NCBI GenBank assembly: GCA_020446425.1
Contig: JAGRES010000003.1
Span: forward strand, 186,001 to 250,000
Direction of reading: 5' to 3'
Source: Sphingobium sp.
GTDB taxonomy: Bacteria; Pseudomonadota; Alphaproteobacteria; Sphingomonadales; Sphingomonadaceae
DNA: 64,000 nucleotides
Numbering within the stretch: the first letter of the stretch is position 1; every line of letters starts with the position of its first letter. The translations under genes and the position numbers were made by a program. This document shows positions 1-7,292 of the stretch, one piece after another. The notes under the pieces were generated by a model. That model worked only from the letters and a program-made list of their open reading frames with translations. It did not search any database and was not told where the DNA came from.

Positions 1-131
1 TCGCCGGGCCGCAATACGACCGTCATCGGCACCTGCCCCATCATCTTGCCCTTGATGTTGATGTTCCTGTCATTTTTCGTAATCGCCTCCACTTCGATGA
101 GCAGAAGGCCTTCAGATCCGTGTAATTTCAT
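1..131 (-). CDS. Small unrecognised protein, 5' part only
   Basis: The reading frame starts with ATG at 131 on the minus strand and runs without a stop off the left edge (43 residues visible). The product begins MKLHGSEGLLLIEVEAIT and continues with alternating hydrophobic and charged residues ending in a TVVLRPG strand. This looks like a small beta-rich cytoplasmic protein with no signal peptide. I do not recognise the family. It is divergent from the LigB-type dioxygenase and shares the regulatory region at 260-391, so the two are probably co-regulated parts of one catabolic cluster. Confidence 0.6.
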   Translation of the reverse strand, partial: MKLHGSEGLLLIEVEAITKNDRNINIKGKMMGQVPMTVVLRPG

Positions 132-259
132 CGGAACTCCTATGATATTGACGTTGACCGCCGAACATCTGCCACGATTGTTCCGGGGCGCGCCACCCGT
201 CATGCAAACGACTCCGCTGCCCGAGGACAACGTCATCGCTATATTTAGATCAATGCTTT

Positions 260-276
260 TAAGATGTATACGTCCT
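260..276. promoter_or_regulatory. Operator copy 1 (distal)
   Basis: A 17-base sequence centred on GTATAC, itself nearly palindromic, is repeated as an exact inverted copy at 375-391. The two centres are 114 bp apart, about eleven helical turns. The arrangement suggests a dimeric repressor, perhaps GntR or MarR type, acting on both divergent genes, possibly by looping. The regulator is not identified in the window. Confidence 0.6.
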
Positions 277-347
277 TTTTTTGCTGCGCAACCCCACACA
301 AATCTGCGCCCTACATATAGTCGCCCCTAATTTCCGAGCAGGCCGGA

Positions 348-377
348 TTGACACCAGCGCCGATAAAGGCATATAGG
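348..377 (+). promoter_or_regulatory. Promoter of the LigB-type dioxygenase gene
   Basis: A perfect TTGACA -35 box lies at 348-353. A TATAGG -10 candidate follows at 372-377 with an 18-base spacer; CATATA at 370-375 gives a 16-base spacer. The proximal operator overlaps the -10 box and the start point, the position expected for repression. An in-frame TTG at 348 is part of the -35 box and so is not the start codon. Confidence 0.6.
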
Positions 378-391
378 ACGTATACATCTTA
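375..391. promoter_or_regulatory. Operator copy 2 (overlaps -10 box)
   Basis: This is the exact reverse complement of the sequence at 260-276, with a GTATAC core at 380-385. It covers the end of the -10 element and the predicted transcription start, and lies just ahead of the ribosome binding site of the gene at 408. Confidence 0.6.
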
Positions 392-407
392 TTTAGGAGA
401 GAGCGTC

Positions 408-1502
408 ATGGGCGACATATTGGGACTTGGCATTACGCATTACCCCCCGCTCAGCGGTAAGGACGAAGATATGGCCGGTATCCTGCGGGGCCGCCTCGCC
501 GATCCCAACGTTCCCGCCGATGCGAAGGACCCTGCAAACTGGCCCGAAGCGATGCAAAAGGAATGGGGCGATGACCAGGGTGTTGCGGCGGCAGCCCATC
601 ACCGTGAGCTGGTACTGAAGGGGGTTCGGAAAGCCCGGAAGGCGCTGGAAGATTTCGACCCCGATTTCGTCATCATATGGGGCGACGATCAATATGAGAA
701 TTTCAAGGAAAGCATCATCCCGCCCTTCTGCGTTCTCGCCTATGATGACATGGACGTATACCCATGGCGCGACGCCACTGAATCAGCGATGTTTTCCAAC
801 AAGGAAGACAAGTGGGGCGGCGGCAAGCCCAATTATTGGGGCGAAGGAAAGGACTATTCGATCCATATCAAGGGCAAGCGGGAGGTCGCCAAGGAGATCG
901 TTACACGCCTGTTAGAAGAAGAGTTCGATATCTCCTATGCCTATGAGCCGTTGAACCACCCCGGACTGGCGCATGCTTTCCTCAACTCGGTGCTCTATCT
1001 CGATTACGACCGCACCGGTTTTCCGTGGCCGCTCATCCCGTTCCAGATCAATTGCTATGGCCGTGGCGTCATCAGCTATCGCGGCTATGTCAGCAGCATG
1101 GGTGAAGCAGGCCGCCCGCTCGATCCCCCGGCGCCATCGCCGCGCCGTGTCTTCAACCTGGGCGCGGCCGTAGCCCGCATCTGCAAGGAGAGCCCATGGC
1201 GCGTGGCACTGGTCGCCTCGTCGAGCTGGTCCCATGCATTCCTGAATGAAGCGACCTACCGGCTGCGCCCCAATATCGAGTTCGACCGCAAGATGTTCGA
1301 GGCTCTGCGCACCGGCAATCTGACCGCATTCCGCGACCTGCCACTCTCGGCGCTTGAGGAAACCGGCAATGCGGAAATGCTTAACTGGTGCGCGCTCGCT
1401 GGAGCCATGACCGAACTGGGAAGCGAATGCATCTGGGCCGACATGGTCGAAACCTATGTCCTCAATTCCAGCAAGGTAGCGGCTATCTTTGAGCCTGCCT
1501 GA
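408..1502 (+). CDS. Class III extradiol ring-cleavage dioxygenase (LigB-type)
   Basis: The 364-residue product resembles the LigB / protocatechuate 4,5-dioxygenase beta-subunit family, which opens catechol-type rings with non-haem iron and oxygen. His11 in GITHYPP matches the first iron ligand, His276 in SWSHAF the general acid-base histidine, and Glu323 in AEMLNW the glutamate ligand. The site usually holding the second iron histidine reads GDDQYENF (residues 92-99) with Gln95, so the metal site may differ. The start at 408 is chosen because AGGAGAG lies just upstream; longer frames run through the promoter. The substrate is unknown. No LigA-type partner is visible, but the left edge is close. 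The end overlaps the convergent LysR gene by 20 bases. Confidence 0.75.
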   Translation: MGDILGLGITHYPPLSGKDEDMAGILRGRLADPNVPADAKDPANWPEAMQKEWGDDQGVAAAAHHRELVLKGVRKARKALEDFDPDFVIIWGDDQYENFKESIIPPFCVLAYDDMDVYPWRDATESAMFSNKEDKWGGGKPNYWGEGKDYSIHIKGKREVAKEIVTRLLEEEFDISYAYEPLNHPGLAHAFLNSVLYLDYDRTGFPWPLIPFQINCYGRGVISYRGYVSSMGEAGRPLDPPAPSPRRVFNLGAAVARICKESPWRVALVASSSWSHAFLNEATYRLRPNIEFDRKMFEALRTGNLTAFRDLPLSALEETGNAEMLNWCALAGAMTELGSECIWADMVETYVLNSSKVAAIFEPA

Positions 1503-2370
1503 GGCGGGCTTGCAGGAACTCAAGGAACCGCTGGGTCTTGGCGGGTAAGAGGCGCGTTTCTGTCATCGCATAAACGGGAAGCGCAATGCCCTGCCACTCC
1601 GGCAAGACCCGCACAAGCTCGCCGGAGGCAACCTGATCGGCGACGATCTGTTCGGGCATCAGCATGATTCCCTGTCCCAGCGCCGCGAGGCCGCGGATCA
1701 TCGAATTGCTATTGAGTGTGAACCGCCCCGCCACTTTGGCGTCCATGCTGTTCTTCCCATCCGTCAGGTGCCAGACCCCTGCCCTGGGCATATGCAGGCA
1801 TTCATGCCCGGCCAGGTCGCGGGGATGAGACGGCGCGCCGCGACGCGCCACATAGTCCGGGGAAGCAAAAAGCAGCGGCCGCAACTTGACCAGAGGCCGC
1901 GCGATCAGCATCGAGTCCTCCGGCTCGCCAATCCGGATGGCAACATCGAACGGCTCTGCAACAAGATCCACCAGACGGGGGGTGAGGTCGAGGTCAAAGC
2001 TCACGCCCGGAAACGCCTCGGCAAATTCAGCGAACAGCTTCGTCAGGTACACATTGGCGAAGTCCACCGGCAACGATACCCTGAGCACGCCGGAAGGATT
2101 GGCGACAATGTCGCCCAATTGCTCATGCGCCAGCCGCGCCTCATCGACAATAGGCTTGCACCGCTCAAAATAGATGCGCCCCGCTTCGGTCAATTCGACA
2201 CGCCGCGTTGTGCGGTTGAACAGGCGCAACCCTATCGTCTTTTCGAGCGCACTGATGCGGCGAGACACGGTCGAGCTTGGCATACCGATCGCCTCTGCGG
2301 CGCGCACGAAGCCCTTGGCTTTCACCACCTCGACAAAGAGGACCATATCGTTGAGTGGCGGCAACATCAT
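1483..2370 (-). CDS. LysR-family transcriptional regulator
   Basis: The 295-residue protein has an N-terminal winged helix (residues about 6-65, including AAEAIGMPSSTVSRRISALEK and LFNRTTRRVELT) and a C-terminal periplasmic-binding-like effector domain. It belongs to the sphingomonad and gammaproteobacterial LysR group close to DsdC/AaeR-like repressor-activators. It is divergent from the pirin gene with 97 bases between, so it probably controls pirin and perhaps itself through the repeats at 2370-2424. It is convergent with the dioxygenase gene. The inducer cannot be inferred. Confidence 0.9.
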   Translation of the reverse strand: MMLPPLNDMVLFVEVVKAKGFVRAAEAIGMPSSTVSRRISALEKTIGLRLFNRTTRRVELTEAGRIYFERCKPIVDEARLAHEQLGDIVANPSGVLRVSLPVDFANVYLTKLFAEFAEAFPGVSFDLDLTPRLVDLVAEPFDVAIRIGEPEDSMLIARPLVKLRPLLFASPDYVARRGAPSHPRDLAGHECLHMPRAGVWHLTDGKNSMDAKVAGRFTLNSNSMIRGLAALGQGIMLMPEQIVADQVASGELVRVLPEWQGIALPVYAMTETRLLPAKTQRFLEFLQARLRQAQR

Positions 2371-2424
2371 TATCCCAATAATGGATTTATGAATTCATTT
2401 CTAGTGACTTTATCCCACTTATGG
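2370..2424. promoter_or_regulatory. Direct repeats in the lysR/pirin intergenic region
   Basis: Two 15-base direct repeats of the form TTATCCCAnnnATGG (2370-2384 and 2410-2424, two mismatches) are spaced 40 bp apart. The perfect 10-base palindrome ATGAATTCAT lies between them at 2389-2398. Paired sites in a divergent LysR intergenic region commonly bind the regulator, but binding here is inferred. Confidence 0.4.
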
Positions 2425-2467
2425 ACAGGGCTAATCTTGTATCGCCGAAGGAGAGGACGAAGGAACG

Positions 2468-3208
2468 ATGAGCCTGAAATTGAGAATGGACAGGATGGAG
2501 CATGGCGCACAGTTCCGTGCGTTTGTGCTGCGTGACCATGCCCGCACTGGCGCGATGGACCCGGTTCTGGGCGTCGACCATGCCTATATGGCCGGGCCGA
2601 CATTTCCTCCTCATCCACACGCCGGTTTTTCGGCGGTCTCATATGTCTTTGCTGATGCCGGGACGGGGCTGAATAATGAGGATTCGATTGGCACGCGCAA
2701 TCTGATACGTCCCGGCGGGTTACACTGGACCGCCGCCGGGCGTGGCATCGTCCATGAAGAAGTTCCAGCCGACGATGGCAAGGTCGCGCATCTTTTTCAG
2801 ATTTTCGTGAATCTTCCGGCGGGCAAGCAATCCGCGCCGCCTTTCGCGATCAGCCTGGAGCCGGAAAATGTGCCCGTTATCGAGGCACCCGGTGCATTGA
2901 TCCGCGTGCCGTTGGGAGAATATGGAACCGCGATTTCACCGATGAACCCGCCGACGCAGATCACCTTGCTCGACATTCGGCTTGAGGCGGAGGCGCGGCT
3001 GCCCGTGACGATTGCCGCCAACCGGAACGGCTTTGTCATTCCCGTTCAGGGGTCCGTCAAAATCAATGGCGAAGAATTTACGGCAGAGGCCCCGGAAGCG
3101 CCCGCGTTTCCGGCGTCATCTGCCGAACAGACGATCTTGCTGGAAGCCGGACAGGAGGCCGCACAAGCAGCCGTCTTCTCCGGCGTCCCGATTCAGTTTC
3201 AGGAATAA
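2468..3208 (+). CDS. Pirin family protein (bicupin)
   Basis: The 246-residue protein carries the pirin cupin signatures: HPHAGFSAVSYV (metal-binding histidines), GGLHWTAAGRGIVHEE, and LFQIFVNLP ahead of a degenerate C-terminal cupin. Pirins bind iron; some have quercetinase activity and others are redox sensors. It starts at an ATG preceded by GAAGGA. It is divergent from the LysR gene and is followed 121 bases later by the isochorismatase-like gene. Its place among aromatic-catabolism genes suggests stress protection or flavonoid/aromatic oxidation, which is inference. Confidence 0.85.
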   Translation: MSLKLRMDRMEHGAQFRAFVLRDHARTGAMDPVLGVDHAYMAGPTFPPHPHAGFSAVSYVFADAGTGLNNEDSIGTRNLIRPGGLHWTAAGRGIVHEEVPADDGKVAHLFQIFVNLPAGKQSAPPFAISLEPENVPVIEAPGALIRVPLGEYGTAISPMNPPTQITLLDIRLEAEARLPVTIAANRNGFVIPVQGSVKINGEEFTAEAPEAPAFPASSAEQTILLEAGQEAAQAAVFSGVPIQFQE

Positions 3209-3329
3209 CGCAATACGTCAGGCAGGGCCGGAGGCTCTGCCTGATCAAAACTATTCAAGCTTCGGACCGGGTGGTCGAGGCGACGAATGAAAGGCCACAA
3301 CATGTTGGCCGATTATAATGGAGGAAGTG

Positions 3330-3908
3330 ATGGAACGTTTTACTGGAAAAAACACCGCGATGATTCTGATTGATCATCAGACTGGAACCATGAGCTGGGC
3401 CAGGTCGAACCCGTTTGAAATGATGAAAACCAATGCGCTCATGCTCGCCAAGGCGGCTACGATCATGGACATGCCTATCGTTCTTACCTCCAGCATGGAG
3501 GAGTTCATTCAGGGGCCGCTGCTCGAGGAGTTCCAGACGATCTGCCCTGATGCCTTCAACAATCGCGTCAAGCGCATGGGCATCGTCAACGCCATGGAAG
3601 ACGAAGCCTTTGCCGCTGCGGTGAAAGCGACGGGCCGCAAAAACCTGGTAGTTGCAGGCATCACCAACGATGTCTGCACCGTATTCCCCGTCATCTCGAT
3701 GATTGAGCTGGGCTATAACGTCCAGGTTGTTGCCGATGCAGGCGGTTCACCCACGGAAATTGCCGACCGTGTATCGCTGGAGCGCATGGCGAAGGCGGGC
3801 GCTACCATGGTCAGCGCCAATCAGGCTCTCGCCGAACTGGTCGGCGACTGGGGCACCGAAGAAGGTGGCCAGGTTATCCAGTTGATCGTTCAGGCCCTGA
3901 TGAGCTGA
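3330..3908 (+). CDS. YcaC-like isochorismatase-family hydrolase
   Basis: The 192-residue product is a cysteine hydrolase of the isochorismatase fold, closest by eye to YcaC (NDVCTVFPVISMIELGYNVQ, VVADAGGSPT). Asp15 in LIDHQ, a lysine in the central region and Cys116 in NDVCT form the expected catalytic triad. YcaC-type enzymes are octameric and their physiological substrate is unresolved. The start at 3330 is preferred over the in-frame ATG at 3318 because GGAGGA (3320-3325) falls between them as the ribosome binding site. A strong terminator follows. Confidence 0.85.
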   Translation: MERFTGKNTAMILIDHQTGTMSWARSNPFEMMKTNALMLAKAATIMDMPIVLTSSMEEFIQGPLLEEFQTICPDAFNNRVKRMGIVNAMEDEAFAAAVKATGRKNLVVAGITNDVCTVFPVISMIELGYNVQVVADAGGSPTEIADRVSLERMAKAGATMVSANQALAELVGDWGTEEGGQVIQLIVQALMS

Positions 3909-3929
3909 GCTTTCATGAGCTGAGGCTTT

Positions 3930-3971
3930 TGCCGCCCCTCACCATTTGGGGGGGGGGGCGGCATCATTTTT
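3930..3971 (+). terminator. Rho-independent terminator after the isochorismatase gene
   Basis: A 9-bp GC stem (3930-3938 pairing with 3955-3963) is followed by a T run at 3967-3971. The loop side contains an unbroken run of 11 G (3948-3958), which could pair in several registers. The T run only suits plus-strand transcription. Confidence 0.7.
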
Positions 3972-4363
3972 CAGGAAGCCGGGGAAGCACCTGCCGCCGT
4001 CGCAGCGATGCAGACAAGGCCGGCAAGAATGGCAACATTCTTGAAAAAATGTTGAATTTCATTGGCAGCAAGCTCTGGCGGAGCCGCCCAGAAATTGTGG
4101 ATCACCGGCGTCACCAGTGCTGTCAGTACAAAAAGTATCAGAGCAGCCGGAACGACCCCTCGCCCTAATACAAGCATCGCGCCGCCCACTATCCAGACCA
4201 ATATGGTAATGGCGAGCAGCGGAGCCTGCGCGGGTACGCCCTTGGTGGCCATCAACCCGGTCACCATACGGAAATCCTTGGCCAAGCCAGCCGCCATGAC
4301 CCAGTAAAACAGCCCCATCACGATGCGGGCCAGCCCAGGCCCAAAAACAACCAGCTTATCCAT
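3971..4363 (-). CDS. DoxX-family membrane protein
   Basis: The 130-residue product has four hydrophobic segments (about residues 8-28, 48-68, 70-92 and 106-126) and the DoxX-type motif GLARIVMGLFYWVMAAGLAKDF near the N terminus. DoxX-like inner-membrane proteins are poorly characterised; some act with thiosulfate oxidation or oxidative-stress complexes. It is convergent with the isochorismatase gene. The 246 bases upstream of its start (4364-4609) hold no gene or obvious structure. Confidence 0.75.
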   Translation of the reverse strand: MDKLVVFGPGLARIVMGLFYWVMAAGLAKDFRMVTGLMATKGVPAQAPLLAITILVWIVGGAMLVLGRGVVPAALILFVLTALVTPVIHNFWAAPPELAANEIQHFFKNVAILAGLVCIAATAAGASPAS

Positions 4364-4609
4364 AGCATTCCCCCTCCAAAGGCGATTCCCCTGTTCCTTC
4401 AGAAGCAGTCGAATCCAATATCAAAGTGGATGCAGTTTTACAGGATTATTGGCAGGCAGCAAGATACCCGGCGTAAACCCGGCTGGTTCCTGAGGAATGA
4501 GAGCAAAGTAGCGTTGCAGGCATCTACCTTGGCGCAAAGATGGATCCACTAAGCTGCTGCTATCGCCACCTCGCAGTCGGGTTTCATCGGCAGGTGACTG
4601 CCCGGCGAC

Positions 4610-5371
4610 TCAGTCCCGCCAGCTCGGGTCGATCCGGTCGATCTTCCTGACCCATGCATTGAAATCGCTGACGCCGGGCCCTTCCGGGGTAACCACCTGG
4701 GAAATATCGCGCTGGTGGACCGCAACGACCTCATCCGGCACGGTGATTGGCTTGCCCATTTGCAGCGTCGCCATCTGTATCTCGCAGGCGCGCTGCAACC
4801 CCCAGTGCATGAGAAACATCTGCGGAATGGTGCTGCCCATTATCACTGGCCCATGATTGCGCAACATCAGGATCCGCTTGTCGCCCAGGTTGCGGATCAG
4901 CCGCTCTCCCTCTTCCGCGCGCACGGTAACGCCTTCAAAGTCATGATAGGCGAGCCGGCCGATGAAATTGCAGGCGTAGAAATTGATCGGCTGCAACCCT
5001 CCCTCCAGGCTGCACACGGCCATGGTTGCGGTGGTGTGCGTGTGGCAGATGGCATGTGCCCAATCGAGATGACGATGAAAATAGCTGTGCTGCGTGAAAC
5101 CCGCCTTGTTGACCGGGTAACTGCTGCCGTCGAGCGTGTTGCCGTCTATGTCGATCTTCACCAGATTGGATGCACATACTTCGGAATAGAGCAGTCCATA
5201 TGGATTGATCAGAAATGCGCGTTCCTCATCGGGAACCCGGACCGATATATGATTATAGACGGACTCACCCCAGCCCAGATGATCGAATATGCGGTAGCAG
5301 GCGGCAAGCTGTTGTCGTGCTTCCCATTCGGCCTCGCTGCATTTCGCCCTCACTGCGCTTACCTGATTCAT
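4610..5371 (-). CDS. Class II aldolase/adducin family protein
   Basis: The 253-residue protein has the class II aldolase/adducin fold. CHTHTTATMAV gives two zinc-binding histidines and LRNHGPVIMG the third. The catalytic glutamate of fuculose aldolase has no obvious counterpart (NKAGFTQHS in that region), so decarboxylase or other lyase activity is possible; the substrate is unknown. The start at 5371 is preferred because AGGAG lies 8 bases upstream; an in-frame GTG at 5380 overlaps that site. It lies 58 bases downstream of the TetR gene on the same strand and may be co-transcribed with it. Confidence 0.8.
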   Translation of the reverse strand: MNQVSAVRAKCSEAEWEARQQLAACYRIFDHLGWGESVYNHISVRVPDEERAFLINPYGLLYSEVCASNLVKIDIDGNTLDGSSYPVNKAGFTQHSYFHRHLDWAHAICHTHTTATMAVCSLEGGLQPINFYACNFIGRLAYHDFEGVTVRAEEGERLIRNLGDKRILMLRNHGPVIMGSTIPQMFLMHWGLQRACEIQMATLQMGKPITVPDEVVAVHQRDISQVVTPEGPGVSDFNAWVRKIDRIDPSWRD

Positions 5372-5429
5372 AGCGACCACTCCTGTTTAGTCAGGATAGT
5401 ACGCCTGTTTCGCGTCTCGCTCAATGGAA

Positions 5430-6071
5430 TCAGCGCCGCGCTGCAAAACCCTGCATAAGGATATCGACCATCGCGGTGGCAATTTCGCTTGGCGGCGATC
5501 CGGCATCCGGCCGATACCATCGGCCGGGCCAATTGAGCGCACCGGCCAATGTAAAGGCCAGCATTTTGGGATCGGCGGAGACGATACTGCCCTCCTCAAT
5601 GCCCTCGACGATGAAGCTGCGCATCGCGGCGTCGATCGGCCGCTTGAGCGAACGGAGCTTTTCCAGCCCTTCGGGTGACAACAATTCGTCACCCGTGCGA
5701 ATGACGCATTGGCCAAACTCCGCCATATTCACCTCGGCATAGCGCCGCAGAAAACTGCAAAGCCGCTCCATTGCGGTCCCTGGCTCAGCCCGCGCCGCCG
5801 CTGCGGCTTCCTGGAGCTGGATGAGACCGATTGTCATGCACTCGATCAGCACCTGCTCCTTATTACCGAGATAATGATAAATGGTCGGCTTGGTCACGCC
5901 CACGCTGGCCGCGACGTCGTCAAGCGAAGTCGCATGAAATCCGCGTGCATTGAACATCCGCGCCGCCGCCAGCAACAGCGCATTGCGCTTGGCTGCGCGG
6001 TCAGCCTCTCGCTGCTCGGCTGTGCGAAACGGAGATGTGGACTGGAGATCGGGCTGGACGCTGGCAGACAT
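5430..6071 (-). CDS. TetR-family transcriptional regulator
   Basis: The 213-residue protein has a typical TetR helix-turn-helix at about residues 25-70 (ARMFNARGFHATSLDDVAASVGVTKPTIYHYLGNKEQ) and a C-terminal ligand domain with the WYRPDG-like segment of the acyl-CoA-responsive group. It is divergent from an acyl-CoA dehydrogenase operon, with a perfect 18-base palindrome in the intergenic space. The likely role is repression of that operon with relief by an acyl-CoA; this is inferred from position and family. Confidence 0.9.
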   Translation of the reverse strand: MSASVQPDLQSTSPFRTAEQREADRAAKRNALLLAAARMFNARGFHATSLDDVAASVGVTKPTIYHYLGNKEQVLIECMTIGLIQLQEAAAAARAEPGTAMERLCSFLRRYAEVNMAEFGQCVIRTGDELLSPEGLEKLRSLKRPIDAAMRSFIVEGIEEGSIVSADPKMLAFTLAGALNWPGRWYRPDAGSPPSEIATAMVDILMQGFAARR

Positions 6072-6105
6072 GGCACCCTGTTGACATGAAACCCATCAGA
6101 ATGCA

Positions 6106-6123
6106 ATATACTCATGAGTATAT
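6106..6123. promoter_or_regulatory. Probable TetR operator
   Basis: A perfect 18-base palindrome, ATATACTCATGAGTATAT, lies in the 67-base divergent gap. It overlaps a -10-like TATACT at 6107-6112, with a TTGACA at 6081-6086. Its length and position suit a TetR dimer repressing the acyl-CoA dehydrogenase operon. Confidence 0.65.
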
Positions 6124-6138
6124 AAACTGGAAATAGCG

Positions 6139-7266
6139 ATGATTCTCAACGAAACTCAGTCCGCCGTTCACGATGCCGTGCGCGCCTTTTCGCAAGAACA
6201 GCTCAAGCCTCGCAGCATGTCGTTCGAAGAAGCCAAGGGATACCCCGATGGATTGTTCGAGGAGCTGGCCGGTCTCGGCCTGCTCGGCATGACCGCACCG
6301 GAAGAATTCGGCGGGGCCGCGCTGGATAGCGTCAGCTACGCGCTGGCGCTGATCGAGCTGGCTGCTGGCGATGGCGCGCTTTCCACTATCGTCAGCATCC
6401 AGAACAGCCTGATTGTTGGCAGCCTGCTCAAGCTGGGTACAGATGCGCAAAAGACCCGCTTTCTGCCTGACCTGATCGCAGGGCGAATGATCGGCGCTTT
6501 CGCTCTGACCGAGGCAGACGCCGGTTCGGACGCCTCGGCGCTGCGTACCCGTGCCCAGCGCACGGTCGGCGGCTGGAAACTGAACGGTTCGAAGCAATTC
6601 ATCTCCAACGGGCACATCGGGGGACTGGCCATCGTCTTCGCTGTGACCGATCCCGAGGCGGGAAAGAAGGGCATCAGCGCCTTCCTCGTCCCGACCGACC
6701 GTGAAGGCTATAGCGTCGACAAGGTCGAGCATAAGATGGGACAGGGCGCGTCGGACACTTGCGCTATCCGTTTCGACGACCTTTTTATCGAAGACGACCT
6801 CGTGCTCGGCGAAGTCGGTGCAGGCTATCGCATCGCTCTGTCCAACCTTGAGACCGGGCGCATCGGCATCGCGGCGCAGGCCGTCGGTATGGCGCAAGCG
6901 GCACTGGAAATCGCGGCGGGCTATGCCAAGGAACGCAGCAGCTTCGGCAAGCCGATCATGGAGCATCAGGCGGTCGGCTTCCGCCTCGCCGATCTCGCTA
7001 CCCGTCTGGAGGCGGCACGGCAAATGGCGTTGCACGCCGCCGCCGTCAAGGACGCCGGGCTGCCATGCCTTACCGAAGCGTCAATGGCCAAGCTGTTCGC
7101 TTCCGAGGCCGCAGAGGCCATTGTGTCGGGAGCGATCCAGACGCTGGGCGGTTATGGCTATCTCGAAGAATATGGTCTCGCCAAAATATACCGCGATGTT
7201 CGCGTCTGCCAGATTTACGAGGGCACGTCGGACATTCAGAAAATGGTCATCGCGCGCGCGCTGTGA
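6139..7266 (+). CDS. Acyl-CoA dehydrogenase
   Basis: The 375-residue flavoprotein spans the usual N-terminal helical, middle beta and C-terminal helical domains. Family signatures are ALTEADAGSDASAL (FAD and substrate binding), QTLGGYGYLEEYGLAKIYRDVR, and YEGTSDIQ with the catalytic base Glu361. The sequence resembles short/branched-chain acyl-CoA dehydrogenases, which introduce the 2,3-double bond in beta-oxidation and pass electrons to ETF. It is the first gene of a three-gene operon with thiolase and 3-hydroxyacyl-CoA dehydrogenase. No enoyl-CoA hydratase is present here. Confidence 0.9.
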   Translation: MILNETQSAVHDAVRAFSQEQLKPRSMSFEEAKGYPDGLFEELAGLGLLGMTAPEEFGGAALDSVSYALALIELAAGDGALSTIVSIQNSLIVGSLLKLGTDAQKTRFLPDLIAGRMIGAFALTEADAGSDASALRTRAQRTVGGWKLNGSKQFISNGHIGGLAIVFAVTDPEAGKKGISAFLVPTDREGYSVDKVEHKMGQGASDTCAIRFDDLFIEDDLVLGEVGAGYRIALSNLETGRIGIAAQAVGMAQAALEIAAGYAKERSSFGKPIMEHQAVGFRLADLATRLEAARQMALHAAAVKDAGLPCLTEASMAKLFASEAAEAIVSGAIQTLGGYGYLEEYGLAKIYRDVRVCQIYEGTSDIQKMVIARAL

Positions 7267-7292
7267 GCGCTGCGTCAGAGAAAGGAATATCC

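Noticed and set aside
348..407. Extension of the dioxygenase gene to an in-frame TTG at 348
   Set aside because: The TTG is part of a perfect TTGACA -35 box, an operator lies within the extension, and the ATG at 408 has a good ribosome binding site.
7065..7292. Thiolase frame extended upstream into the acyl-CoA dehydrogenase gene
   Set aside because: The family N terminus begins at 7293, where AAAGGA precedes the ATG; the upstream part is a shadow of the dehydrogenase.
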